Assembly (NCBI GenBank): GCA_030248065.1
Contig: JASAMV010003788.1
Coordinates: 1 to 19,064 of the forward strand
Length of the DNA: 19,064 nucleotides
From: Rhynchonema sp. JSB1_4
Taxonomy: Eukaryota; Nematoda; Chromadorea; Monhysterida; Xyalidae
Direction of reading: 5' to 3'
A model generated the notes under the pieces. It was not told the DNA's origin, ran no database searches, and worked only from the letters and a program-made list of their open reading frames with translations. Each line of letters starts with the position of its first letter. Within the stretch, counting starts at the first letter, position 1. A program made the position numbers and the translations under genes. This document shows positions 9,783 to 18,586 of this stretch, piece after piece.

Positions 9783-9786
<4 letters not shown>

Positions 9787-9829
<43 letters not shown>
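9787..9829 (+). repeat. CA microsatellite forming a splice acceptor
   Basis: About 21 CA units end in CAG immediately before the coding stretch starting at 9830. The repeat takes the place of the usual pyrimidine tract. It is homologous to the TG tract near 8050 on the left. Confidence 0.8.
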
Positions 9830-9831
<2 letters not shown>

Positions 9832-9987
9832 GCAGCGACCACAAGCGAAGCGAAGCAGGCAGAAGATGGGCAAGGACAAAGTGAAGATTGGCAGCGGCAG
9901 CAAGACATCAACGACGATGACAAGAAAGAGCAACAGCCAACAACAGCTGAAGAAGACGATGGGACAGTCGTGTGGCTGGAAAGTCCG
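9830..9987 (+). CDS. FASN: FAS exon, acidic and Gln-rich linker
   Basis: This is a 158-base exon that begins directly after a CA microsatellite whose last CAG serves as acceptor; the donor is GTAGGT. It enters in phase 1 and ends in phase 0. The peptide is polar and low in complexity (about 45 residues rich in Q, D, E and K) and ends GTVVWLESP, like the TSFRWVESL that opens the linker before the FAS pseudo-ketoreductase. The left-arm counterpart is unrecognisable. Confidence 0.6.
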
Positions 9988-12900
9988 GTAGGTGGATAGG
10001 GTGAAGGGGTAATCAGGTCCCGAGGAGTCAGTCTCTGTGCAACGAATATTTTTGTCACCTTAATTATGGTTCCTTTCATTAATCAACTCATTTGACCCAC
10101 AGGACAAGGAACGGTATCTTTGTCCTGTGTGAGACGGTCTGCGCTCCTCTGAGACGGTTGCACATTCTGAGGATGGGGACAGTCACTACAAAGAGGGTGG
10201 GCTCCCCACAACCAATCTAAAACCCGAGTGTACCCAACTGCTGCAGCGCAATGACATCCACCTGCGAGGTCTCATCTATTGTCTACGCGATGAGCTGAAT
10301 GATCGAATACATCTGCGCGGCATTATGAACGCCTGTCCGGACACGCCCGTGCTCAGGTTAGTACAACATGCATGTTCTGCAAAACAAACGCGATTTATGT
10401 CATTTTACTTGAATTAAGCACCTAAGGATATATGAGTATATATGTATGTATATGTAAACAAATGTAGCACCCGTGGGCAAAGATCAGAGCCGGACGGAGC
10501 TGCTTCACAATACTTTTGTTATAATCGTGAGACTGATGATGAAAGGATGACGTTTCAATATAGGCAGCTTCTAGATCAAGATAATTCCCTGTATGTATCC
10601 CATACTTGCAGCCAGGGTTGGGCAAAAAAAACGACGGCGTTTTTTCTTAAAAAAACGACGTTTTTTAAAAAAAAACGCCTGGGTCGTTTTTCGTTTTTTT
10701 TAAATCCTGAATTTCCTTGATTTTCCCTGATTTTTTAGGGAAAGTACCCTGATCATCAAGGAAAATCAATTTTTTGTCACATTTTTTTCAAAAAATTTTC
10801 GACCAATTTTTACTTTGACGAGATACGTCGATATACGGAGTTTGATTTTCAATGATGACCCCAGCCAAAGTTGGTCCCATGATGCGGGTCTGCTATGGGA
10901 TCTTAAGAACTCGCTAGAAACGGGTTGAAACCCGTTTATTTTGCCTCAGAACACATAGAATTACTTCATTTAACCACGTTTTCTTCCCAACATGAGCGTT
11001 TTCCAATTTTTTTGGTGGCATATTTTGGTCATCTGGGCGTTTAAAAAAAACGATTTTTCGGAAAAAAACGTTTTTTGCCCAACCCTGCTTGCAGCACGTG
11101 GTGTAACGCATGACAGCCATTTTGATAAATTCATTATATGGTCCCCCCCCCCGATTCATATGATGAAAAAATCAACAGGCATTTGGTTTTTCTATGATCC
11201 AGGTTGACCGACGCTGAGCGTCAGCGGCTGCATGACAAGCGCTTCATACTCAATGTGTACAAGAAGGGCAAATGGGGTACTTACTACTACTACGTGCCAC
11301 GTACGTGATTTTGCTTGTTGAAGTACCGACACAATTTCGTGAAGATTCAAGTTTGATGCACAAGTTTCTCCGGCGTTCTTCAAGCATTTGCACCCCCGTC
11401 GGGGCATGCGGCGTAGCGCATGTCCCCAAATATGGCTCCAGTGAATTAGTGCCGGGTGTAAAATTTTCTTTCGCTCGTAAAAATACTTAGGAAGTTTCAA
11501 ACTGATAAATAACTTACGCACTGGTTATATCCACTTATGCTACATGTGTGTGCAAAATTTGGGCTCAATCAGTAGAGGGTGCCTAAAGTTACGAGACCAA
11601 ACGTTGCGAAAAAGTGCGCAGAATTCTTCTTTCTTCTCCGTCTTCTTCTTCAGCTTCTATCAAAAATACCTCCTTCTGCTATCTAACATGTGCGGCATAG
11701 GGGTTTTTGGGGTTGAGAAATCTAATGGTGTCATCCGTTTTGTTGTAGGTCATGATTTGAGCCCGGAAACCTGGATCGAGACCAGAACTCAGTGTTGAAA
11801 AATGCAATTGTGATGAAAACTTGCACACAGATGTTTTCAACAACACTGAATTCAAACTTGAGATTCTTTTAGCTCGATATGGCATGAAACATCCAGTTTC
11901 AGGTTATGTATGTAGTCTCACGCACGTTTCTGCGTTGTGTGTTGCTAATGCGTTGTCACACCGTTGTGTGCTGTATTGCATGCTATGGGTGTGGCACACG
12001 TGATGCCTTTATTAGTCAGGCAACGACATTATCAGTCAGCAAGAACACATTTTTGGGTTCGTCGGGGTCGGACTGTGTAATACCCAATGGTACTGTCATG
12101 GAACTTGGATTACTTGATCAATAGTGATTTTTGCGAACTCGATATAAAATTGAGATACAAGTTGAAAAATGTTTGCTCTCGCAGACAAACCAGTGGAAAT
12201 ATGGCTCTCGATTACCACCAATATGGCTTGGGTCTGAATCTTCAACTTTAAATGAACTTCAGTCAGACAAACTGTCCAGATTAGACTTGAGAAACTTGTT
12301 TGCCTCTTGCATTCAACTTTTATATGAACGGGGAGAGCCATATTTCCACTGGCTTGTTTGCGACGGCAAACATTTTTCAACTTGTTCAAGTATTCCTGTA
12401 GCTGGATCTCACCAAAACCGAGAACACTCAAATCCAGCTTTTTCAACAAACACATAACTTGCATCATGCATTTGATTCGTTGGGAGTTTGATACACAAGA
12501 GGTACGTGTTGCTTTTGGCCAACAATGAGTGGATAGCACTTTTAGTTGTCACTTGGAATAATTGTTAATGAACGATCCCGCAACAACATATTGGCCCCGA
12601 CATTAAACTTGATGAGGTGCGATTTATGCACTAACGAGATACTGAGAGTAACGGAAGCCACCTAATCTCGACCAGCTAAAAATTGCCTTTCCCGGCACAA
12701 CTTTAAAGCTGGCAACCATAACTTCTCTTTGTATCGTTAATGCAAAAATCGATCCGAGATGATACGATCACCAAGGTTGATATCAGCCGAGGACGGGTGA
12801 TGCTACGTGTCAATATTGCAAGGTATAGTCCATCCATCCGCTCATGAGACAATCTGGTCCGGTTCCACGTGGTTGGAATTTTTTTTAGAAAACAGAAAGA

Positions 12901-15900
12901 AAGTGGATCATCTATGCGTAAGCATGCACAATATTTCGCTTTCTCTTGTTGTCGAGATATAATTCGACACACGCATGGAATCGTAGCAGATCGTCTCATG
13001 ACCGGATAGGTGGACTACGGTACCTACCGTAACCTGCAGCCAACCCCACTGCCTATCGGCGGGTGCCGCACGCGTACTTGCATCAGACGACGCCCGGCGA
13101 CTTGAGCAGTTTCGAATGGATTGAGAACAATATTGATCAAGTGTGGCGCAATCGACTGACTTTCGGTGATCCAAATGGCAAAGTGTTGCCCGTGGAGGTC
13201 TACTATGTTGGTGAGTCAATTCAATTCAAATCAAGCGTGTATTGTTTTTATCCACGCTAAACATGCGACAAAGTGTCACGGTGACAAAGGTGTGCACACT
13301 ACTTCTAAAAAAGAAATTGAACGGGAAAGAATAAGCAATTTCAATATTATTGCAGTGGGTGAGTTGTGGTCATTTTCATCCTCAATCCGGTAAACATCGT
13401 CGACAATCAGATGGTTGCTACGCAATCATGAACAGTTTATGCGGGCGAAATCAAAGACTTGGTGTTCGGTCCGATCCTGTCACCCGTTTGACTTCCCGAT
13501 TAATTTTTAGTCGACCCGGCGACGTTTTCATTCTCTTGGCTGCCTTACGCGCAGCACTCGTTACTCAAGATCCAAGCTATTTTGTTTGATTTCTTTCATA
13601 CTTTTCGTATCCCAGCCTCAGAAAGCAAGGGCGTGTCTCAATGCAGGGTTGGAAAAAAAAATTTTTTAAACAAGTTTTTTTTAAAAAAATTGTTTTTTAA
13701 ATTTCTTTAGAAGGTCTCGGAATCGGGGAAATTTGACCAAATTTGCCTGAAAAACGCGCAAAAACGCGAAAAATGCAACTTTAATTTTGACAAGACACTT
13801 TTGTGACTTTGTTTGCATCACTTTTGAAGGGTGTTTACGTCATTTTCAGTGCAATCCAACAGTCTGTGCTTGATATGGACCGATCATTGTTGCCCTGTGG
13901 TATCAGACACAACAGCTTGTTGTCCAATAAGCAAGATTTACTCATAAACAACACAGGATTCAGACAATAAGCAGCAGAAACACTTGTCGGGTCGCTGAAT
14001 CAGTCGTATCTGATCAACCCGATGGGGTATGACAGCAAAGTACCACGTATAGGTACATGCATACTGTGTCCCATGTATCACGGGAAGGTATGTATGATAA
14101 CATCATTTGGGGCATCTTAGGCACCAAATACATGCCCCAAAAGTGATTTTGTGAAGAAAATTTTTCGACCCTTGAGAAAAAGTGACAAAAAATAACCCCC
14201 CAAAGGGTATTTTTGCGCCTTTTAGAACATTTTGTTCCGCGTGAAAAATTAAAAACATTTTTTTAATTTTTCAAAAACCTTTTTAAAAAATTTTTTTTCC
14301 CCAACCCTGTCTCAATGAATGTTATAAAAAAAACTTTGGTGGCCCGTGTTGTGTTCGTAGAGAAGGGGAATGGATTTGGCCAGTTGCCAAATGAGCTACC
14401 TAATAGCTGCAATGCATTGTAAAAGAGTTCTGTGCTATTCCAAGATGGCACTATATATGTCTGGACTATAGATGTTTCACGCAGGGTTGACGTTTCGCGA
14501 CGCAATGATTGCGCGCAACCGTATCCCCGGCGAGGTGTTTCAAGGAGGTCACGAGAATGTGCTAGGTTGGATGATATTATGCTTTGTTGCACCTCTTTGC
14601 CTTCAAATTGGTCATTGCTTTCTCGAACTTTACCATATCGCAATTCCTGACTACTGTGTGTGTCTGCGCGCTCCTAAATTTCACCCATGCAAGTCTATTC
14701 TCCACGTCCTACTACGTGACAAGAAACGAGAATTAACAACCGTCTGTACCCAGGGGTATTCGCCTGTTGACCACTTTTATGAATTCCGTTTCCAGAAATT
14801 TCCAACTCCAAAGAATATCCACCATATATAAGAGTGGTAGCGATGTTAAACGGCGAATCGGGGACCAAAGATTGTGTTGAAAGATACAATTCTGTACATA
14901 TACAGAGGGCTGCACATTAAAGAGTGTGTCAGTCACTATAAAGAGCGTGGACTGTATTTGAATGCCCGAGACAGGCATGAACGTCGACGGGACACGTCTC
15001 GGCTGCGACATTGCCGGCAAATTGGCAGATGGCACGCGCGTGGCAGGACTCGTCAACGGAACGGCACTGGCCAGCAGCACCATTCTGTTCGAGGTTGGTG
15101 CACTATGTATACATGCTGCGTATAGGGTGGACCATTATATTCTTTGAGTGAATGCAGAGCACAAACTAGCGCACTGACCCGCGGCAAATTATTGTCGAGA
15201 AAAACACCAGAGAGGCTTGTCCAGATCTCTGGACAAGTGTGTTCGGTTACTTTGAAAAACTGCTGCAAAAAACATGAGCCAGCAGCCTGCCCAAGCCTAT
15301 GTTTTGTGGCGCTCTCCGTTTCAATGTTGGAACATACGGCGAGCGTCAACCCTCAAAAACACATCTGTTCTTCTATATTGCATTGAATTTTGAACATTTT
15401 GACACAGGGCCTGATTTTCAGAATCAGTGCTCCAACTTTTATGACACATCACTGACCCGTTTCGTGCTGTTTCGCCAAAGTCGGTCCCAACAGAGCAATG
15501 TGTGTGTAAAAACTGAGCTTATACAAAAACAGGGTTGCATCACCGATATGGGCGACGTTTGTCCGATGGCCACGGCGTGCCAATACTCGACCAACAGTGC
15601 GACCGTGGAGATGTGCCTGCAGGCGATGGAGACACCCGATGGATTCCCGGCCGGCTCAACGGTGCTCGTACATTCGGGTGCCGGAGGTGTTGGCCTGGTT
15701 CGTTTTCGTGCATCGTCGTTGTGATTGGGATATGTTTTTTGGCCCAAGGAACAAACTTCGTCGAAAGAAACGTTGCTCGCATATTATTTCTCGTTTCAGC
15801 GGTTTTTCGAACATAGCTTGTGTTTACTTGTTCTCGGTTCAGATCCGCCTGATGAAACTCCCGCTCGCCCCACCAGCCACGACCGCTCACGCCGTAACTT

Positions 15901-18586
15901 CAAAGTAGAAACTAACTGCAATCCACATTTTCAAATAACAGACAATCAGCAACATGAGACTGATATGCCATTTAAACGCACAGCTTGTCATCCACCGCGC
16001 GCTCAAGGATGGTGCTATTGTGTTCACAACGGTAGGCAGGGACTCAAAACGAAAGGTTGGCCGGGTGTTTCAATTGATTATCGTGTTCGGTCTTCACAGT
16101 AAAAAGTTTTTTGTAGCATATTTTGGTTTGCAGTCTAACCCAACGTAAGACGCAAGGACGACGTGCCGCTTCTTTGTGGTGACCGAAATTGCCGACAGTT
16201 CTGATAGGGACACATTGACGTGGGCATCATGGACTATAACGATTGAGCCATGCAATCTTTGTATATCCATAATTTGCAGTATCTACTTGACAAGTTCCCG
16301 AAGCTCAACCCGGCGCATATCGGCAACAGTCGGGACACGTCGTTCGAACAAATGGTGATGCGCGAAACGAACGGCAGGGGTGTTGACGTGGTCATCAATT
16401 CGTTGGCGGGCGACAAACTGCAGGTAATAGACATGCACATAGGGATCGGCGTCGGTGTCGGAAAAAGGTCGGTGTCGGTACAAACACTACTAATGTCGGT
16501 GTTGGAGTCGGTGTCGGTGTCGGCGGCCAGAAAAAAGTGTCGGTTTTTCTCAGGTGTCGGTATGGAGCTTTTTGACCCCATGTTAGTTTCAAAAAGGCTA
16601 ATTTTTACTGAAATTTTCGTCTCCTAGATGAAAAGTTCATGCGTACCTGCATACCTACATACCTTCGAGGTTCTCAAAGTCATGACCAAAGGGATTAGAT
16701 CGCAGCTGATCGACGTAAACATGCAAGTCACTGGGAAAGTTCTCTTTTGTGTCCTTCAAAACATACCTAACTAACATGATTTCAGCCATTTAATTCTTCA
16801 AGAAACCGAATTTTTGGTAGTCCGGAATAAAAAAATGTGATTTTGAAAAAAGTTTTAAAAAGTTTTTTTTTGAAGTTGGATAATAAAATTTTTTTAAATC
16901 CAACCCCGGGGGAAGTATATGGAAACTCCGGCAACAATATAGCCAGGTATATTTTTTTCGAATCCCAGGTGTGCAGAAACGTGCCATATCAAATTTTGGA
17001 ACCGAAGTGTGTGTAGGTCGACGCTTCATCCACTGGCAGCTTCTATCTTTTCCGCTGTATTTTGAATGGAATCGGGCGCGCGCCTTAATTTGGTATAGCG
17101 TAAACATGCAACTAGATATGCACAGTTTTACGAAATTAGTCGGTCAACTCTGTTGGTATGCCAGTGTGCAAACCAAGTCCTGGTTATTTATCTTAGCTGA
17201 CTCGGTTGTGAAAAGGAGTTGGGTGTAACGGATGGTGTAAACTCGGTGTGAAACATCTGAAACATTCCACGTTATAACAGCATATAATGTTTCGTGTTTA
17301 CGCCGAGCCTCACACCGACACCTCAATGAACAACAACACAGGCGAGTCTGCGATGCGTAGCGCTGGATGGCACGTTCTGTGAGATCGGCAAAGCTGACAT
17401 GCTGCTGGGGACACCCGTTGGAATGGACATCTACCTGAAACGCATCAAGATTGTCAACATTCACATTCGCAACTGGGGCGCCGGCAGCCGACTGTTGAAT
17501 AGCGCAGGTATATATTGGCTTATTCCAAAGTAGTCAACGCAAGTCGCCGTATACAGTCGTGGTCAACGCCTATGCTTATGAATATCATGGAATCAAGCGC
17601 TGAGTGAGGGCCACGTCAACTAACTGTGCGTACAGTCCAACCACGAACTCATGAGATGACTTTTTTTGAAGTGGACTAATGTTCCAGTTCCGTATTTCGA
17701 AAATGAAAGAACCACGTATTTTTCAAAAACACGTGCTCCACTTCGGTGCGTAAATTCCCTTTTGACTCCCAAAACATTTGTGTGTTGAACGACGTTGCTG
17801 TTCGCGTAAGCACGCAACAAATTGAGGTCAGCCAGCTGGAACTTGTCATCATGTCTCCTGGCCCATTCTCTTTCTTTCGTTTGCGAAAACCCGCGTAACC
17901 GGAGCATTTTTGAATCTGCCAAGTAAGCTTTAAAAAAGTCGTCTCATGAGCTCGTGGTTGAACCATACAACTTGCGTTGACTGCTTTAGTATTGGTCGCA
18001 CACTGACCATATAAGAATTCATAAATCAACCCTGATTTTCACGTTCAGTCACTCTTAACCACTGTGCTACATATTTGTGATTCTCACATAACATTTTCAT
18101 CTGAAAATAACCTGGCCAAGCACTCACGTTGCTGCGGGTTTGAAACATTCTACTGACTGCATTCTTTGTGTGTGATCGCGCAACGCAACGTCACTGCCCC
18201 GTCACTTTCCTGCTTCACGATTCTGGAAAAAAATTTGACCAATTCTTATAAAGTCATTGTGCGACCAATACCAGTAGTCTCCAGCCTGTGGCTGCACACC
18301 GCCTTCCACGCAGTTGTGGTTCGGCTGACACAACTGTTCCTGTTTAGTTTAGTATCGTCAGTCGTTCTCAGCCTTTCCGTTGAAGGCGTGTGCCAACGCG
18401 TGCGTTAGACTTGCAGCCTAAAATCCTAAAAAACCATCAGATGCCGATTTTTTCGAGAACAACGTTGATTTTTCATTTTCGATTCATCAATATCGAGCTC
18501 ATTCTTCCTGGACAGGTAAATTGGACATTGTCGGCAAATACTTTGGCGCCTATGATGACAACCCGAAGATATACACCGTCGACCAG
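9830..18586 (+). CDS. FASN: Type I fatty acid synthase, partial (plus-strand copy): linker to enoyl reductase
   Basis: Eleven exons are proposed: 9830-9987, about 10133-10356, 11203-11300, 13040-13210, 14485-14547, 14975-15093, 15533-15697, 15984-16055, 16280-16423, 17342-17507 and 18516-18586. All have GT donors and AG acceptors, and the phases join without a break from 10133 onward. In known animal FAS this stretch is the linker and pseudo-ketoreductase followed by the enoyl reductase, which uses NADPH to reduce the enoyl-ACP double bond in the cytosol. Signatures include [51 protein letters not shown] and DGTFCEIGK. Ketosynthase, acyltransferase, dehydratase, ketoreductase, ACP and thioesterase are all outside the window. 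An animal polyketide synthase of FAS type cannot be fully excluded. Confidence 0.88.
10133..10356 (+). CDS. FASN: FAS exon, pseudo-ketoreductase region; 5' end uncertain
   Basis: The frame is open from 10133 to the donor GTTAGT at 10357 and ends in phase 2. The strongest part is [20 protein letters not shown], which fits the GLVNCLRREPGGNRLRC segment of animal FAS. The best acceptor (CCACAG, exon start 10103) is in the right phase for the exon ending at 9987, but that frame meets a TGA at 10130-10132. Either the acceptor is another one, an extra intron exists, or there is a small frame error near the repeated GAGACGGT (10131 and about 10152). Confidence 0.6.
10613..11087. mobile_element. hAT-type non-autonomous transposon, complete
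   Basis: This 475-base element has terminal inverted repeats reading CAGGGTTGGGCAAAAAA at one end and its complement at the other. It is flanked by a perfect 8-base target duplication CTTGCAGC (10605-10612 and 11088-11095). The end sequence and the 8-base duplication are hallmarks of the hAT superfamily. No transposase frame is present. It sits in the intron between the exons at 10133-10356 and 11203-11300. Confidence 0.92.
11203..11300 (+). CDS. FASN: FAS exon, end of pseudo-ketoreductase linker
   Basis: This is a 98-base exon with acceptor CCAG and donor GTACGTGA. It joins the previous exon in phase 2. The peptide [20 protein letters not shown], followed by [10 protein letters not shown], matches the animal FAS segment with NVYRDGAWG just before the enoyl reductase. 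It ends in phase 1, as exon 13040 requires. The intron that follows is 1739 bases long. Confidence 0.78.
12158..12384. mobile_element. Inverted-repeat element with CAAGTTGAAAAATG ends (right)
   Basis: This 227-base element has long imperfect inverted ends of about 55-60 bases: CAAGTTGAAAAATGTTTGC, then the core CCAGTGGAAATATGGCTCTC. Together the ends make up about half of the element. No target duplication could be fixed. It lies in the 1.7-kb intron between exons 11203-11300 and 13040-13210. Confidence 0.65.
12826..13017. mobile_element. Inverted-repeat element, TCATGAGAC family (right, short)
   Basis: This is the mirror of 5893-6084 with the same 192-base length. It ends 22 bases upstream of the exon start at 13040, so the acceptor region lies directly beside the transposon end. 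Confidence 0.65.
13040..13210 (+). CDS. FASN: FAS exon, start of enoyl reductase
   Basis: This is a 171-base exon with acceptor CTGCAG and donor GTGAGT. The peptide runs from [12 protein letters not shown] through [15 protein letters not shown] to LPVEVYYV. It aligns with the animal FAS segment PTAHAF..TLTRGDLSSIRW.. and the strand leading to YYASLNFRD. It enters and leaves in phase 1, and the join YYVG-LTFRD with the next exon is in frame. Confidence 0.85.
13644..14309. mobile_element. hAT-type non-autonomous transposon (right copy)
   Basis: This is the mirror of 4601-5266, of equal length (666 bases), flanked by TCTCAATG (13636-13643, 14310-14317). The same insertion with the same target duplication in both arms shows it predates the separation of the arms. 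Confidence 0.92.
14485..14547 (+). CDS. FASN: FAS exon, enoyl reductase GroES-like part
   Basis: The acceptor is CGCAG. The peptide [20 protein letters not shown] matches the FAS segment LNFRDIMLATGKL..IPG. Two donors are possible: GTCACG after 14547 (phase 1) or GTGTTT after 14534 (phase 0). Each pairs with a matching acceptor for the next exon, so the protein differs by only a few residues. The second pairing leaves fewer extra residues relative to known FAS. Confidence 0.82.
14975..15093 (+). CDS. FASN: FAS exon, enoyl reductase substrate-binding part
   Basis: The acceptor is GACAG (start 14975) or CCGAG (start 14971), depending on the donor used upstream. The donor is GTTGGT. The peptide [20 protein letters not shown] matches the FAS segment LGMEFSGRDASGKRVMGL. 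It ends ..ASSTILFE in phase 0. Compared with known FAS, about five residues are missing between this exon and the next (the segment with FLWDVPSNW), so a tiny extra exon or a real shortening is possible. Confidence 0.85.
15533..15697 (+). CDS. FASN: FAS exon, enoyl reductase NADPH-binding loop
   Basis: This is a 165-base exon, phase 0 on both sides, with acceptor AACAG and donor GTTCGT. It encodes [14 protein letters not shown], equivalent to the VYSTAYYALVV helix, followed by [18 protein letters not shown]. The last part is the glycine-rich NADPH-binding motif of medium-chain reductases. The motif glycines are all present, which argues that the ER was functional. Confidence 0.88.
15984..16055 (+). 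CDS. FASN: FAS exon, enoyl reductase nucleotide-binding fold
   Basis: This is a 72-base exon of 24 codons in phase 0, with acceptor CACAG and donor GTTGGC. The peptide [18 protein letters not shown] continues the HSGAGGVG helix and aligns base for base in length with AAIAIALSLGCRVFTTVG of vertebrate FAS. It ends RDSKRK, matching the basic SAEKR loop. An earlier GT at the codon for V in TTVG was not used, because it would drop that loop. Confidence 0.86.
16280..16423 (+). CDS. FASN: FAS exon, enoyl reductase core
   Basis: This is a 144-base exon of 48 codons in phase 0, with acceptor TTGCAG and donor GTAATA. It holds the most diagnostic FAS peptides in the window: [19 protein letters not shown] and [14 protein letters not shown]. 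These are the hallmark ER segments of animal FAS and related polyketide synthases. The intron behind it carries a GTCGGT tandem repeat. Confidence 0.93.
16424..17341 (+). other. Intron of 918 bases, right copy
   Basis: After the GTCGGT repeat it contains an A/T-rich block at about 16795-16915 ending AAATCCAACCCCGG, possibly the worn end of a hAT element. No exon was recognised. The mirror is at 1543-2467, where the left copy has about 15 extra bases near 1645 in a GTTTACACC context. Confidence 0.65.
16448..16563. repeat. GTCGGT tandem repeat (right)
   Basis: This is the mirror of 2333-2447, made of GTCGGT and GTCGGTGTCGG units, starting 25 bases after the exon ending at 16423. Because the units are multiples of six it creates spurious open frames. 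Confidence 0.8.
17342..17507 (+). CDS. FASN: FAS exon, end of enoyl reductase fold
   Basis: This is a 166-base exon with acceptor CACAG and donor GTATAT. The peptide [20 protein letters not shown] continues DKLQ from the previous exon and matches [20 protein letters not shown] of vertebrate [23 protein letters not shown] follows, matching HPLGMAIFLKNVTFHGV. It ends LLNSA in phase 1. The left copy has Gly for the Ser and a synonymous change in a Val codon. Confidence 0.9.
17615..17981. mobile_element. Inverted-repeat element, TCATGAGAC family (right, without nested insertion)
   Basis: This is the mirror of 688-1268 but shorter, because the nested 189-base element is missing. The inverted ends (CAACCACGAACTCATGAGA and its partner near 17940-17965) are clear. 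Confidence 0.6.
17988..18272. repeat. Inverted-repeat element with TATTGGTCGCAC ends (right)
   Basis: This is the mirror of 397-681 with equal length (285 bases) and a few substitutions. Confidence 0.5.
18516..18586 (+). CDS. FASN: Probable FAS exon after enoyl reductase core
   Basis: This is a 71-base open stretch with acceptor GGACAG and donor GTTTGT. It joins the preceding exon in phase 1 and ends in phase 0. The peptide [20 protein letters not shown] does not clearly match the known FAS sequence at this point, so the call rests on splice sites, phase and context. It is identical in both arms, but so are many introns. Confidence 0.5.

Larger units (their letters stand above)
8340..9786. 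other. Spacer between the arms
   Basis: This is the only part of the window, apart from its right end, with no inverted partner. It contains the two minus-strand pseudo-methyltransferase exons and the short GGTCGAAATT repeat. The rest (9150-9690) is AT-rich with no exon I can support. The true fold point lies somewhere between about 8190 and 9786. Confidence 0.7.
11301..13039 (+). other. Intron of 1739 bases, right copy
   Basis: The intron begins GTACGTGA and ends CTGCAG. It holds the element at 12158-12384, the GGTCGA-type motif at 12661-12677 and the element at 12826-13017. No coding segment was recognised. The left counterpart (5871 to about 7366) carries an extra block of about 100 bases at 6129-6228. 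Confidence 0.7.

Noticed and set aside
8036..9829. CRISPR-like or regularly spaced repeats
   Set aside because: The repeats are simple TG/CA microsatellites and homopolymers with no spacers, and the context is eukaryotic.
12096..12539. A 147-codon open frame on the minus strand
   Set aside because: It runs through an intron and a 227-base inverted-repeat element, has no recognisable domain, and its left-arm mirror is interrupted.
14263..14643. Minus-strand open frame of 126 codons, also seen in the left arm at 4267-4647
   Set aside because: It is antisense to the FAS exon at 14485-14547 and to the hAT end. Its mirror is present only because the arms are duplicated.
15299..15724. A 141-codon open frame starting at an ATG
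   Set aside because: Only its 3' part is coding (the FAS exon 15533-15697). The upstream portion is intron that happens to be open, and the ATG is not a gene start.
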